A stretch of DNA of 64,000 bases, taken from NCBI RefSeq assembly GCF_014204975.1, contig NZ_JACHMM010000001.1, positions 1,550,001-1,614,000 on the forward strand, given 5' to 3'. This DNA is from Jiangella mangrovi. GTDB taxonomy: Bacteria > Actinomycetota > Actinomycetes > Jiangellales > Jiangellaceae. Positions 25,368 to 33,203 of this stretch are shown here, piece by piece. The notes under the pieces were generated by a model. It saw only the letters and a list, made by a program, of their open reading frames with translations, was not told the origin of the DNA and ran no database searches. Each line of letters starts with the position of its first letter. Position 1 is the stretch's first letter. The translations under genes and the position numbers were made by a program.

Positions 25368-25381
25368 CGAACCTCCATTTT

Positions 25382-25425
25382 GGATAATTGATACAGAGTC
25401 TAAAGTGCGTTGCCTGATCGGGCAA
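25382..25425 (-). promoter_or_regulatory. Promoter and operator of the eight-gene catabolic operon
   Basis: Minus strand: TTGCCC (25420-25425), 17-base spacer, TAGACT (25397-25402). The operator GTATCAATTATCC (25382-25394) starts two bases further on, at the expected transcript start. The promoter overlaps the 3' end of the preceding MFS gene. Confidence 0.55.
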
Positions 25426-26638
25426 GACGCTGGAAGGGGACGACTGCGGCCGCCCCCACGAGGCACGCGAGACCGGAGACGAGCAGTCCGACCCGGGCGC
25501 CCCACCACTCGCAGAGCCAGCCGACCAGCGGTCCGCCGATGGGCGTCCCGCCGAGGAAGACCAGCCCATGGATCGCCATGACCCGTCCGCGCATCTCCGG
25601 CGTGGTGCGCAGCTGCACCAGGGTCCGGGCCAGCGTGTTGAAGATCATGTTCGTGACGCCCAGGAGCACGACCGCCCCCAGCGCCACGCCCAGCACGGGC
25701 GACACCGCGATGGCCAGCGTCGCCACCCCGAACGCCGCGCAGGCCACGATCGCCCCGCGCATCGTCACCGTCACGGCGGCCGCGCTGGCGAACCCGCCCG
25801 CCACGGCGCCCAGACCGAGCGCCGCCGTCAGCCAGCCGTAGATGCGCGCGTCGCCGCCGAACACGTCCGTCGCGAGGATCGGGAACACCACCCGGAAGTT
25901 CTGCCCGAACACCGAGACCACGGTCACCAGCAGGATCGCCAGCCGCAGCTCCGGGTGGTGCCACACGTAGCGCAGCCCCTCGCGGGCCTGGCCGGGTGCC
26001 CGCGGCACCGGCGTGCGCCGTCGCAGCGTCCCCACGTCCATGAGCCACAGGGCGATCATGACGGCGATGAACGACACCGCGTTGATCACGAACGTCACGC
26101 CCACCCCGACCAGGACGATCAGCCCGCCGGCCAGCGCCGGGCCGACCAGCCGGCCGGCGTTGTTCACCAGGCTGTTCAGCGCCTGGGCGTTGACGATGTT
26201 CTCCTCGCCCACCAGCTCCGCCACGAACGTGTGCCGCGCGGGGTTGTCGAACACCGTCACGATGCCCAGCCCGGCCGCCAGCGCGTACACGATCGGCAGC
26301 GTCGCCGTGCCGGTGAGCGAGAAGATCGCCAGTGCGGCCGCGAGGAGCGCCTGAGCCGCCTGCGTCACCATGAGCAGCCGCCGGGTGTCCACCCGGTCGA
26401 CCACCACTCCGCCCCACACCCCGCCGACCAGGACGGGCAGGAACTGGCAGACCATCGAGACACCGAGCGCGAACGCGCTCCCGGTCAGCTCGAGGACCAG
26501 CCAGTCCTGCCCGATCCGCTGCATCCAGGTGCCGACCACCGAACAGCTGTGCCCCACGAAGAAGCGCCGGTAGTTGCGCTCCGCGAGCGAGCGGAAGACG
26601 CGTCCGCGCGCCGCCCGGAATCTCGTCACCCCCCGCAT
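25400..26638 (-). CDS. MFS transporter (EntS/MFS_3 type)
   Basis: This 412-residue carrier has about 12 helices. The start RSLAERNYRRFFVGHSCSVV, the charged loop VDRVDTRRLLMV and the NAQALNSLVNNAGRLVGPAL stretch are standard for the enterobactin-exporter-like MFS_3 group. It follows the ABC permease gene after six bases and closes the minus-strand unit that begins with the gamma-glutamyltransferase-like gene. It resembles the MFS protein at 15391-16608 in general family but is not obviously a recent duplicate. Export of a metabolite or antibiotic-like compound is the usual role of this group. Confidence 0.88.
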   Translation of the reverse strand: MRGVTRFRAARGRVFRSLAERNYRRFFVGHSCSVVGTWMQRIGQDWLVLELTGSAFALGVSMVCQFLPVLVGGVWGGVVVDRVDTRRLLMVTQAAQALLAAALAIFSLTGTATLPIVYALAAGLGIVTVFDNPARHTFVAELVGEENIVNAQALNSLVNNAGRLVGPALAGGLIVLVGVGVTFVINAVSFIAVMIALWLMDVGTLRRRTPVPRAPGQAREGLRYVWHHPELRLAILLVTVVSVFGQNFRVVFPILATDVFGGDARIYGWLTAALGLGAVAGGFASAAAVTVTMRGAIVACAAFGVATLAIAVSPVLGVALGAVVLLGVTNMIFNTLARTLVQLRTTPEMRGRVMAIHGLVFLGGTPIGGPLVGWLCEWWGARVGLLVSGLACLVGAAAVVPFQRLARSGNAL

Positions 26639-26644
26639 CGCCGG

Positions 26645-28366
26645 TCATCCCCGTGGAACCCGGGCCGTGACCCGATGGGAGAGGGCCGCCAGGATCAGCG
26701 TGATGACGACCATGACGATCGACAGCGCGGCCGTGCCGGCGGTGTCGCCATTGTCCCACCGGTTCCAGATGACGGTCGACAGCATGCGGCTGTCCGCCCC
26801 GCTCAGCACCAGCGGGATCGACAGGTTCTTCACGCTCAGCAGCGCGACCAGAAGGAACCCGTTGACGTAGGCCGGGAAGGCCAGCGGCAGCAGGATGCGG
26901 CGGAAGGTCTGCGCCCCCGACGCGCCGCTCGCCGTCCCCGCTTCCTCCAGCTCGCGCTTGATGCTGCCGATGCCGGTGTTCATCTGCCGCGTGGCCAGGC
27001 TGATGTAGCGCGTCATCAGGCCGACGACGATGATCCAGATGGTCCCGTAGATGGGGATCGGCACGTACAGGTAGATGAGCGCCACGCTCAGGCCCATGAC
27101 CAGCGCCGGGATCGCGTGCGGGATGAACGCCAGGAAGTCCAGCACCGAGCGGAACGACGTCCGGCTGCGGATGATGAACCACGACACCACCGCGGCCAGC
27201 GTGAGGGTGGCGAGCCCGGCCCCCGCGGCCGCCAGGAGCGTGTTGCTCAGGGCCCCGGTGACGAGGTCGTTGCCGACGAGGTCGCGGTAGGCGGCCACGG
27301 AGCTGTTGCCGATCGACTCCCACGACGGCACCGAGTAGAACGGCTGCAGGCTGGTGTACAGCAGGATCAGCGTCGGCAGCACGAACTCCAGCAGCACGAA
27401 CCCGCCGAGCAGCACCCAGCCGACCACCTTCATCCGCAGCGAGAGCGTGGTGCGGCGCTGGCGGTAGGAGTTCCCCGACACCGTCGCGTACCGCTCACTG
27501 CGGCTGATGACGCGCTGGTAGTAGAGCAGCGGCGGCACGACCACGGCGATGAGCAGCAGCCCGTAGGCGCTGGCCAGGCCGTAGTCGGGCAGACCGGTGC
27601 TCGGGCTGATCTGCAGGAACACCTCGGTCGGCAGCACGATGATGCCGTTGCGCAGGCCGAGCGTCACCGGCACGTCGAACGACTCGATGGTGGTGGCCAG
27701 CTGGTACACGAAGGTGCTGAGGATCGCCGGCAGCAGCAGCGGCAGGGTGATGCGCCGGGCGATCTTCCGCGGGTGCGCGCCGCTCATGGTGCCGGCGTCC
27801 TCGAGCGTGGCGTCGATGGCCCGGAACGCGGCCGTCAGGAGCAGGAACGTCACCGGCACCAGGCCGAGGCCCTCGACCAGGACCATGCCCCACAGGCTCA
27901 GCACGTTGAGGGGCCCGTCGCCCTCCCAGCCCAGGAGCGGGCGCAGCATCTCGTTGATGACGCCGTTGCTCGGGTTCAGCAGCAGGGTCCAGGCGATCGC
28001 CGAGATGAACCCGGGCGTGCCCAGTCCGGCGATGATCATGACGAACGCGAAGCCGCGGAACGGGAAGTCGGTGCGCTCGATGAACCACGCGGCCGCCAGG
28101 CTGATCGCGAACGCCAGCACCAGCGAGCCGAGACTCAGGACGAGCGTGTTCATCAGCAGCTCGTAGGTCCGCGACTCCAGGAAGACCGCGCGGAAGTTGT
28201 CCAGCGACCAGGTGCTGACGGCGTCGAACGGCAGCCCGCCGCGCGCGTCCCGGAAGCTGGCGAAGACCAGGATCCCGATCGGGACGATGACCACGTAGGC
28301 CAGCACCAGCAGGACGACCAGACGCGGCGCCGCCAGGCGCAGGCTGCTCGCCGTGGCGCCGCGCAC
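26645..28366 (-). CDS. Iron-type ABC transporter permease, two fused modules
   Basis: This 573-residue permease has about 12 helices in two modules, with EAA-type loops LEDAGTMSGAHPRKIARRI and LEEAGTASGASGAQTFRRIL. The GTG at 28366 shares its G with the TAG stop of the ATPase gene, giving tight coupling. The same order of features, including NLSIPLVLSGADSRMLSTV near the C-terminus, appears in the permease at 2058-3830, so the two transporters are paralogues. It works with the ATPase and lipoprotein encoded just upstream. Confidence 0.92.
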   Translation of the reverse strand: MRGATASSLRLAAPRLVVLLVLAYVVIVPIGILVFASFRDARGGLPFDAVSTWSLDNFRAVFLESRTYELLMNTLVLSLGSLVLAFAISLAAAWFIERTDFPFRGFAFVMIIAGLGTPGFISAIAWTLLLNPSNGVINEMLRPLLGWEGDGPLNVLSLWGMVLVEGLGLVPVTFLLLTAAFRAIDATLEDAGTMSGAHPRKIARRITLPLLLPAILSTFVYQLATTIESFDVPVTLGLRNGIIVLPTEVFLQISPSTGLPDYGLASAYGLLLIAVVVPPLLYYQRVISRSERYATVSGNSYRQRRTTLSLRMKVVGWVLLGGFVLLEFVLPTLILLYTSLQPFYSVPSWESIGNSSVAAYRDLVGNDLVTGALSNTLLAAAGAGLATLTLAAVVSWFIIRSRTSFRSVLDFLAFIPHAIPALVMGLSVALIYLYVPIPIYGTIWIIVVGLMTRYISLATRQMNTGIGSIKRELEEAGTASGASGAQTFRRILLPLAFPAYVNGFLLVALLSVKNLSIPLVLSGADSRMLSTVIWNRWDNGDTAGTAALSIVMVVITLILAALSHRVTARVPRG

Positions 28367-29487
28367 TACGCGCCCGCCCCGTCGGCCGGCAGTACCCGGC
28401 AGGCCGCCACCGGCAGGTGCATGACGGCGTCGGGACCCTGGACGGCGTTGCGCGAGAACGAGCGCGCCATGAGCTCCTGGTCGCCCTCGGCGGCCAGGCG
28501 CAGGTCGGTGATGGCGCCGGTGAACGAGGCCAGCCGCACCTCGACCGGCCAGGTGTTGGGCAGCGCCTCGGCCGCGTCGGCGCCGTCGTCGTCCTTGCGC
28601 GGGCGCACCTCGACGTCCTCGGGACGGATCGCGAGGACGACGTCGCCGCCCACAGGCGTGCCGGCGCTGCCGACGGCGCGGACCGAGCCGAAGCCGGTGC
28701 GGACCGTGACGCCGTCGTCGTCCGCCGCCGTCACCGTCCCAGGCACCAGGTTGGTCGCCCCGACGAAGCCGGCCACGAACTCCGTCGCCGGCTGCGCGTA
28801 CACCTCCTGGGGCGTGCCCTCCTGCTCGATCCTGCCGTCGCGGAGCACGGCGATCCGGTCCGACATGGCCAGCGCCTCGACCTGGTCGTGCGTCACGAAC
28901 AGGGTGGTGATGCTCAGCCGCTGCTGCAGCAGGCGGATCTCCTGGCGCATGTGCTCGCGCAGCTTCGCGTCGAGGTTGGACAGCGGCTCGTCGAGCAGCA
29001 GCACCCGCGGCCTCCGGACCAGGGCCCGCGCCAGCGACAGCCGCTGCTGCTGGCCGCCGGAGAGCTGTGTGGCCATGCGGCCCTCGTAGCCGGAGAGGCC
29101 GACGAGGTCCAGCGCCTCGCCGACCGCCTGCTCGACACTCCCCTTCGACCGGCGCTCGCCGTCGACCTCCAGCGGGAACGCCGTGTTGTCGAAGACGGTC
29201 ATGTGCGGCCACACGGCGTAGTTCTGGAACACCATGCCGATGTCGCGGCGGTGGCCCGGCACGATCTTCCCGTCGCCGAACACCACGTCGTCGCCGAGCG
29301 TGATGCGTCCGCTGTCGGGTCGCTCCAGGCCGGCCACGCAGCGCAGCGTGGTCGTCTTCCCGCAGCCGCTGGGGCCGAGGAGGGCGTAGAGCTCGCCCTC
29401 CTCGGCCTCGAAGCTCAGCCCGTCGACGGCGTTGACGTGCTGCCCGCGGTCGGGGAAGCGCTTGTGCAGGCCCTCGACACGGATCAC
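28366..29487 (-). CDS. ABC transporter ATP-binding protein (FbpC/PotA type)
   Basis: This 373-residue ATPase has Walker A GPSGCGKTT, MVFQNYAVWPHMT around the Q-loop, the signature LSGGQQQR, Walker B LLLDEPLSNLDA and the H-loop LFVTHDQVEALAMS. A TOBE region of about 130 residues follows. The GTG at 29487 overlaps the stop of the lipoprotein gene (GTGA), with GGCGGG as ribosome site. Nearly all motif surroundings match the ATPase at 913-2058, supporting duplication of a whole transporter. Confidence 0.93.
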   Translation of the reverse strand: MIRVEGLHKRFPDRGQHVNAVDGLSFEAEEGELYALLGPSGCGKTTTLRCVAGLERPDSGRITLGDDVVFGDGKIVPGHRRDIGMVFQNYAVWPHMTVFDNTAFPLEVDGERRSKGSVEQAVGEALDLVGLSGYEGRMATQLSGGQQQRLSLARALVRRPRVLLLDEPLSNLDAKLREHMRQEIRLLQQRLSITTLFVTHDQVEALAMSDRIAVLRDGRIEQEGTPQEVYAQPATEFVAGFVGATNLVPGTVTAADDDGVTVRTGFGSVRAVGSAGTPVGGDVVLAIRPEDVEVRPRKDDDGADAAEALPNTWPVEVRLASFTGAITDLRLAAEGDQELMARSFSRNAVQGPDAVMHLPVAACRVLPADGAGA

Positions 29488-30551
29488 GAACGACCCGCCC
29501 AGACGTCGCTGATGAGGGCGGCGGTCTCGGTCGCGAGCGCCGCGTCCTCCTCGGTTTCGATGGTCGCGACCTCGGCGCCCTGGGCCTCCTCGGGGGTGTC
29601 GACGTTGCCCTTGAACGCGAACTCCTGCTTGGCGTCGCGGCCCGCCTCCGAGTACAGCCAGCCGATCCAGCAGGCGCCGGCGTTCGGGTGCGGCGCGCCC
29701 GCGGGCACCGCCGCGTAGTAGTCGACGGCCGGGACGACGTCGAGGTAGTGGATCTCGACCGGGGCCCCGTTGCCCTGCTGCTCGTCGGTCTCGGCGGACC
29801 GGCCGTTCGTGGTCAGCAGGTTCTCGCCGCTGGCGACGGTGAGCAGACCGGCCGTGGCGCCCTCGACGACCACCGGCTCGACGGTCTCCCGCAGCCGGCG
29901 GACGTAGTCGAGCGTCTCGTCCTGCCCCCACACCAGCGAGAGCAGCTGCAGCTGGTCGCCGCGCGGGTCCACGACCACCTCGCCCTTCCACTTCGGGTCG
30001 ATCAGCTCTTCCCAGGTGGACGGCAGGTCGGCCTCGTCGACCTCGTCCGTGTTGTACGAGAGCCCGACGGCGATGCGCTCGGAGCGGACCATGTTGCTGG
30101 CGGTGACGTGCTCCTCGGCGACGCCGACGGCGGTCCAGTCGACGTCGGTGTCCAGGAGCCCGCGCTCGACGAGGGGGCCGGCCTTGTCCTGGGTCAGCGA
30201 CAGGAAGTCCGTCTCGACGCCGCGGCCCGCGGCGCCCTCGGTGATCAGCCGCTGGGTGATGTCGTCGGGGCGCAGGTTCACCGACTCGAGCTCGATGCCG
30301 GGGTAGTCCTTCGAGAACGCGTCGAAGATGTTGCGGTAGGCCTCTTCGTCCTCGCTGTTCCAGGCGATGAGGGTGCCTTCCTCGGCGCCGGCGGCGCAGA
30401 CGTCGTCGAGCGAGCCCTCGACCACGCCGGACGACTCCGGCGTCGTGGTCTGCTCATCGCCGTCGTCCGACCCGCCACAACCGGCGACGACGAGGACGGA
30501 GCTGGTCAGGACGACGGCCGCGCGCAGGGCGGCCCTGGGGGTGCGGTTCAT
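29484..30551 (-). CDS. ABC transporter substrate-binding lipoprotein
   Basis: This 355-residue binding protein has a lipoprotein signal ending in VLVVAGCGG (Cys near 25), then an acidic linker and the binding domain. Blocks LIAWNSEDEEAYRNIFDAF, VVVDPRGDQLQLLSLVWGQD and VVEGATAGLLTVASGE parallel those of the protein cut by the left window edge. The last 30 residues are acidic. It forms one unit with the ATPase, permease and MFS genes and lies 18 bases after the gamma-glutamyltransferase-like gene, which hints that its ligand could be a peptide-like or gamma-glutamyl compound. Confidence 0.9.
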   Translation of the reverse strand: MNRTPRAALRAAVVLTSSVLVVAGCGGSDDGDEQTTTPESSGVVEGSLDDVCAAGAEEGTLIAWNSEDEEAYRNIFDAFSKDYPGIELESVNLRPDDITQRLITEGAAGRGVETDFLSLTQDKAGPLVERGLLDTDVDWTAVGVAEEHVTASNMVRSERIAVGLSYNTDEVDEADLPSTWEELIDPKWKGEVVVDPRGDQLQLLSLVWGQDETLDYVRRLRETVEPVVVEGATAGLLTVASGENLLTTNGRSAETDEQQGNGAPVEIHYLDVVPAVDYYAAVPAGAPHPNAGACWIGWLYSEAGRDAKQEFAFKGNVDTPEEAQGAEVATIETEEDAALATETAALISDVWAGRS

Positions 30552-30569
30552 GATCCGCCTTTCAAGGGG

Positions 30570-32186
30570 TCAGGACGGGCTGGTGGCCACCAACGCCGTG
30601 CCGCCGTCCGCGCGCGGGTCCGCGACGCCCTCCCAGCCGGCGCCGTGCGCGTTCCACAGCACGTGCGCCTTGCCGAAGTAGGAGTCGTAGTTGCGCAGGT
30701 GTTGCTGGACGGGGCGCCCGGCCGCGGTCAGCGAGCGGACGACGTCGGAGGGGAACCGGCCCTCGAGTTGGATGCGGCCGTCCCGCTGGGCGTTGATCCT
30801 CGGGGCGGACACGGCTCTGTGGGGGTCCCAGGAACGGTCGATCAGGTGGGAGAGCACCTGGACGATGCTGGTGACGATGCGGGTGGATCCCGTGGCGCCG
30901 AAGACGCCGACGAGGTCGCCGCCGGCGTCGGTGACGAAGCCCGGCGACATCGACGCGGGGCGGGTGCCGCCGGGTCGCAGGGAGTTCCACCGTCCGGGCC
31001 GTGGGTCGTACCCGTGGAGGAAGTTGTTGTACATGAAGCCCAAGCCCGGCGTGAACACGCCGCTGCCGGACGCGAGGGTGTGCGTGACGGCCGCGGCGTT
31101 GCCGGCGGCGTCGACCACGGCGACGTGGGTCGTAGAGGGCGGCTCGGTGTCGTTCTCGTCGTCGGCCGCGCCGGCGCGCAGGGCGGCGGCGAGCTCGCGG
31201 GCGTGCTCCTTCGACAGCAGGTCGTCGATGGGGAGCGCGGTGTCGCGCGAGCCGGCGAGGTGGGTGAACTTGTCGCCGATGGCCGCGACCAGCGCGTCGG
31301 CGGTGCCGGCGACCCCGTCGGCGGACAGCCAGTCCGGCAGGCCGTCGGGGAACAGCACCTCGAGCACGTTGAGCGCCTGGAGCACACTGAAGCCGCCGCT
31401 GGGCAGGGGCGGCACGGCGATGCCGTAGCCGCGGTAGCTGCCGCGTAACGGAGCGGAGACCTCCGGCACGAACGCCGTGAGGTCGGCCTCGGTGAGCGCG
31501 CTGCCGCCGGCGCGCAGGTCCGCCGCGATCGCCCGTCCGACCTCGCCGGTGTAGAAGTCGGCGGCGCCGGCCTTCATCAGCCGGCGCAAGGTCTCGGCGA
31601 GGTCGCCGTTGCGGATGCGGCTCCCGACCGCCACCAGGTCGCCGTCGGGCGCGAACATGGCCCGGCCCGGCTCGCTGTAGAGCAGCCGGGTCTGGGCGCC
31701 GGGCTTGTCCGGCCCGTCGGCGCTGGTCCACTGCTCGCGGTTCGCGTGCGTGACGAGGTAGCCGTCGGTCGCGACGCCCAGCGCCGGCTCCAGCACGCCC
31801 GCCCACGGCAGCGAGCCGAAACGTTCCAGCGCGGTGGCGAGCCCCGCCACCGTGCCCGGCGTGGCGATGCTGCCGTAGCCGATCTCGTTCTCGCCGCCTT
31901 CGAGCACGAAGCCGTAGTCGTAGGCGAACTCGCTGCGCAGCTTGTCGCTGTGCTCGCCCTCGACGGCCGCGAGCGGCGCCCGGCCGAAGAAGTCCAGCGT
32001 CGTGACCTCGCCGTCCGCGGTGCGCACCGACATGACGCCGTAGCCGCCGAAGCCGCACATCAGCGGGTCGACGACGCCCTGCACGACCGCGGCGGTCACG
32101 CACGCGTCGACCGCGTTGCCACCCGCCTCGAGGACGTCACGCGCGGCTTCCGCGGCGAGTGGCTGCGGGCAGACGACGATGCTCAT
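30570..32186 (-). CDS. Gamma-glutamyltransferase-family (Ntn-hydrolase) enzyme
   Basis: This 538-residue protein is of the autoprocessing gamma-glutamyltransferase family. The N-terminal part starts right at the family block QPLAAEAARDVLEAGGNAVDA, with no signal peptide, so unlike classic GGT it seems cytoplasmic. The processing site and nucleophile are Thr in PPSTTHVAVVDAAGNAAAVT near residue 350; cleavage there would make two chains. FTPGLGFMYNNFL and the glycine-rich GGTRPASMSPGF follow as expected. It leads the operon with the second ABC transporter and has a promoter with the locus operator. Relatives include cephalosporin acylases and amide hydrolases, so the substrate need not be a glutamyl compound. 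Confidence 0.87.
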   Translation of the reverse strand: MSIVVCPQPLAAEAARDVLEAGGNAVDACVTAAVVQGVVDPLMCGFGGYGVMSVRTADGEVTTLDFFGRAPLAAVEGEHSDKLRSEFAYDYGFVLEGGENEIGYGSIATPGTVAGLATALERFGSLPWAGVLEPALGVATDGYLVTHANREQWTSADGPDKPGAQTRLLYSEPGRAMFAPDGDLVAVGSRIRNGDLAETLRRLMKAGAADFYTGEVGRAIAADLRAGGSALTEADLTAFVPEVSAPLRGSYRGYGIAVPPLPSGGFSVLQALNVLEVLFPDGLPDWLSADGVAGTADALVAAIGDKFTHLAGSRDTALPIDDLLSKEHARELAAALRAGAADDENDTEPPSTTHVAVVDAAGNAAAVTHTLASGSGVFTPGLGFMYNNFLHGYDPRPGRWNSLRPGGTRPASMSPGFVTDAGGDLVGVFGATGSTRIVTSIVQVLSHLIDRSWDPHRAVSAPRINAQRDGRIQLEGRFPSDVVRSLTAAGRPVQQHLRNYDSYFGKAHVLWNAHGAGWEGVADPRADGGTALVATSPS

Positions 32187-32265
32187 CGCGCCTCCGGAGA
32201 TCGGTGCGGGCGGGTCGGACGATGCAACGGTGGAGCGAGAGCCACGGGCTTGGCTATTAGATGTT

Positions 32266-32306
32266 GTATCCGCAATACGCTAAGGGCGTTCGACTCGTGC
32301 CGTCAA
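32266..32306 (-). promoter_or_regulatory. Promoter and operator of the gamma-glutamyltransferase/ABC transporter operon
   Basis: Minus strand: TTGACG (32301-32306), 18-base spacer, TAGCGT (32277-32282). The operator GTATTGCGGATAC (32266-32278) overlaps the -10 box and transcript start. The -35 box lies in the end of the isochorismatase gene. Confidence 0.55.
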
Positions 32307-33022
32307 TGTGCGGCTTGCGAGCGCAACCAGGTCGTCACCTCGTCGAGCGAGATGACGTCGGCGTACTTCTGGTCCATGTCGAACAGGTTGATCGCACGCG
32401 AGGCCTCGTGCCGGTCGTAGACGCAGTCCTCGACGACGATGACGTTGAACCGGTGGCTGCGCCCGTCGACCACCGTGGCGCGGACGCAGCCGCTGACGCT
32501 CTCGCCGCAGACGATGAGCGTGTCGACGCCCTGGCCGATGAGGTGCGCGGCGAGAGGGGTGCCGAAGAAAGCGCTCGGCCCCGTCTTCTTCAGCACCACC
32601 TCGCCCGGGAGCGGCGCGGCCTGGTCGACGATGTCGAGCCGGCGCCGGTGCCGGTCGGCCTCCTCGGGCGTGCGCACCGGCGGCGCGTGCCGGCCGCCGA
32701 TCTTCGCGCCCCACGCGGGGATGCCGGACTCCTCCGCCGACAGCGCGGTCAGGTGGACCACCTCGACGCCGCACTCGCGCGCGGTCGCCAGCAGCTGCTC
32801 GATCCGCTCCAGCGCCGCCCAGCCGTCCTCGCCCGTGCTGCCCGGCCAGGTCCTGATCGCCTCGAGCAGCGGCTCGGGCTCGTCGCCCACCGCCTTGCGA
32901 TAGTTGTCGACGCTCAGCACCACGGCCTTGCGGCCGAACCCGTACCGTGTGGTGGACGGCGACGCGGCCAGATGGGCCTTGTCGCGCTCACTGAGGAAGG
33001 CGTCCCACACCCGCTCGGCCAT
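32303..33022 (-). CDS. Isochorismatase-family amidohydrolase
   Basis: This 239-residue cysteine hydrolase shows the family triad: Asp in AVVLSVDNYRKA near residue 30, Lys in GEVVLKKTGPSAFFGTPL near 145 and the nucleophile Cys in GESVSGCVRATVVDG near 180. The cis-peptide neighbourhood before the Cys is conserved. I use the ATG at 33022, preceded by GGAG. Known relatives hydrolyse N-carbamoylsarcosine, nicotinamide, biuret or maleamate (NicF). With the NicX-like protein and alpha/beta hydrolases nearby, a maleamate-amidase-like step is attractive but inferred. It is transcribed divergently from the His-rich cupin gene. Confidence 0.85.
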   Translation of the reverse strand: MAERVWDAFLSERDKAHLAASPSTTRYGFGRKAVVLSVDNYRKAVGDEPEPLLEAIRTWPGSTGEDGWAALERIEQLLATARECGVEVVHLTALSAEESGIPAWGAKIGGRHAPPVRTPEEADRHRRRLDIVDQAAPLPGEVVLKKTGPSAFFGTPLAAHLIGQGVDTLIVCGESVSGCVRATVVDGRSHRFNVIVVEDCVYDRHEASRAINLFDMDQKYADVISLDEVTTWLRSQAAH

Positions 33023-33073
33023 GCACAGCTCCGTCCCGCCGGACCGCGGCGACGACAGTGGCCGCAGTGGATT

Positions 33074-33155
33074 GGATACGAGATATAAACCTCCGGACAC
33101 AGTTCCGTCAACCGTATCTTTTATCCTTGACACGCCGAACCGGGTGCATCATCGT
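33074..33155. promoter_or_regulatory. Divergent control region with two inverted operator copies
   Basis: Towards the isochorismatase gene (minus): TTGACG (33106-33111), 17-base spacer, TTATAT (33083-33088), with ATATCTCGTATCC (33074-33086) on the -10 box. Towards the cupin gene (plus): TTGACA (33127-33132), 17-base spacer, CATCGT (33150-33155), with GTATCTTTTATCC (33114-33126) immediately before the -35 box. The two operators face opposite ways, 27 bases apart. Confidence 0.6.
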
Positions 33156-33203
33156 GGGCAGAACCCGGACTAGCGCGCCCCATCGAGCGAGGAGCACTCC
33201 GCA

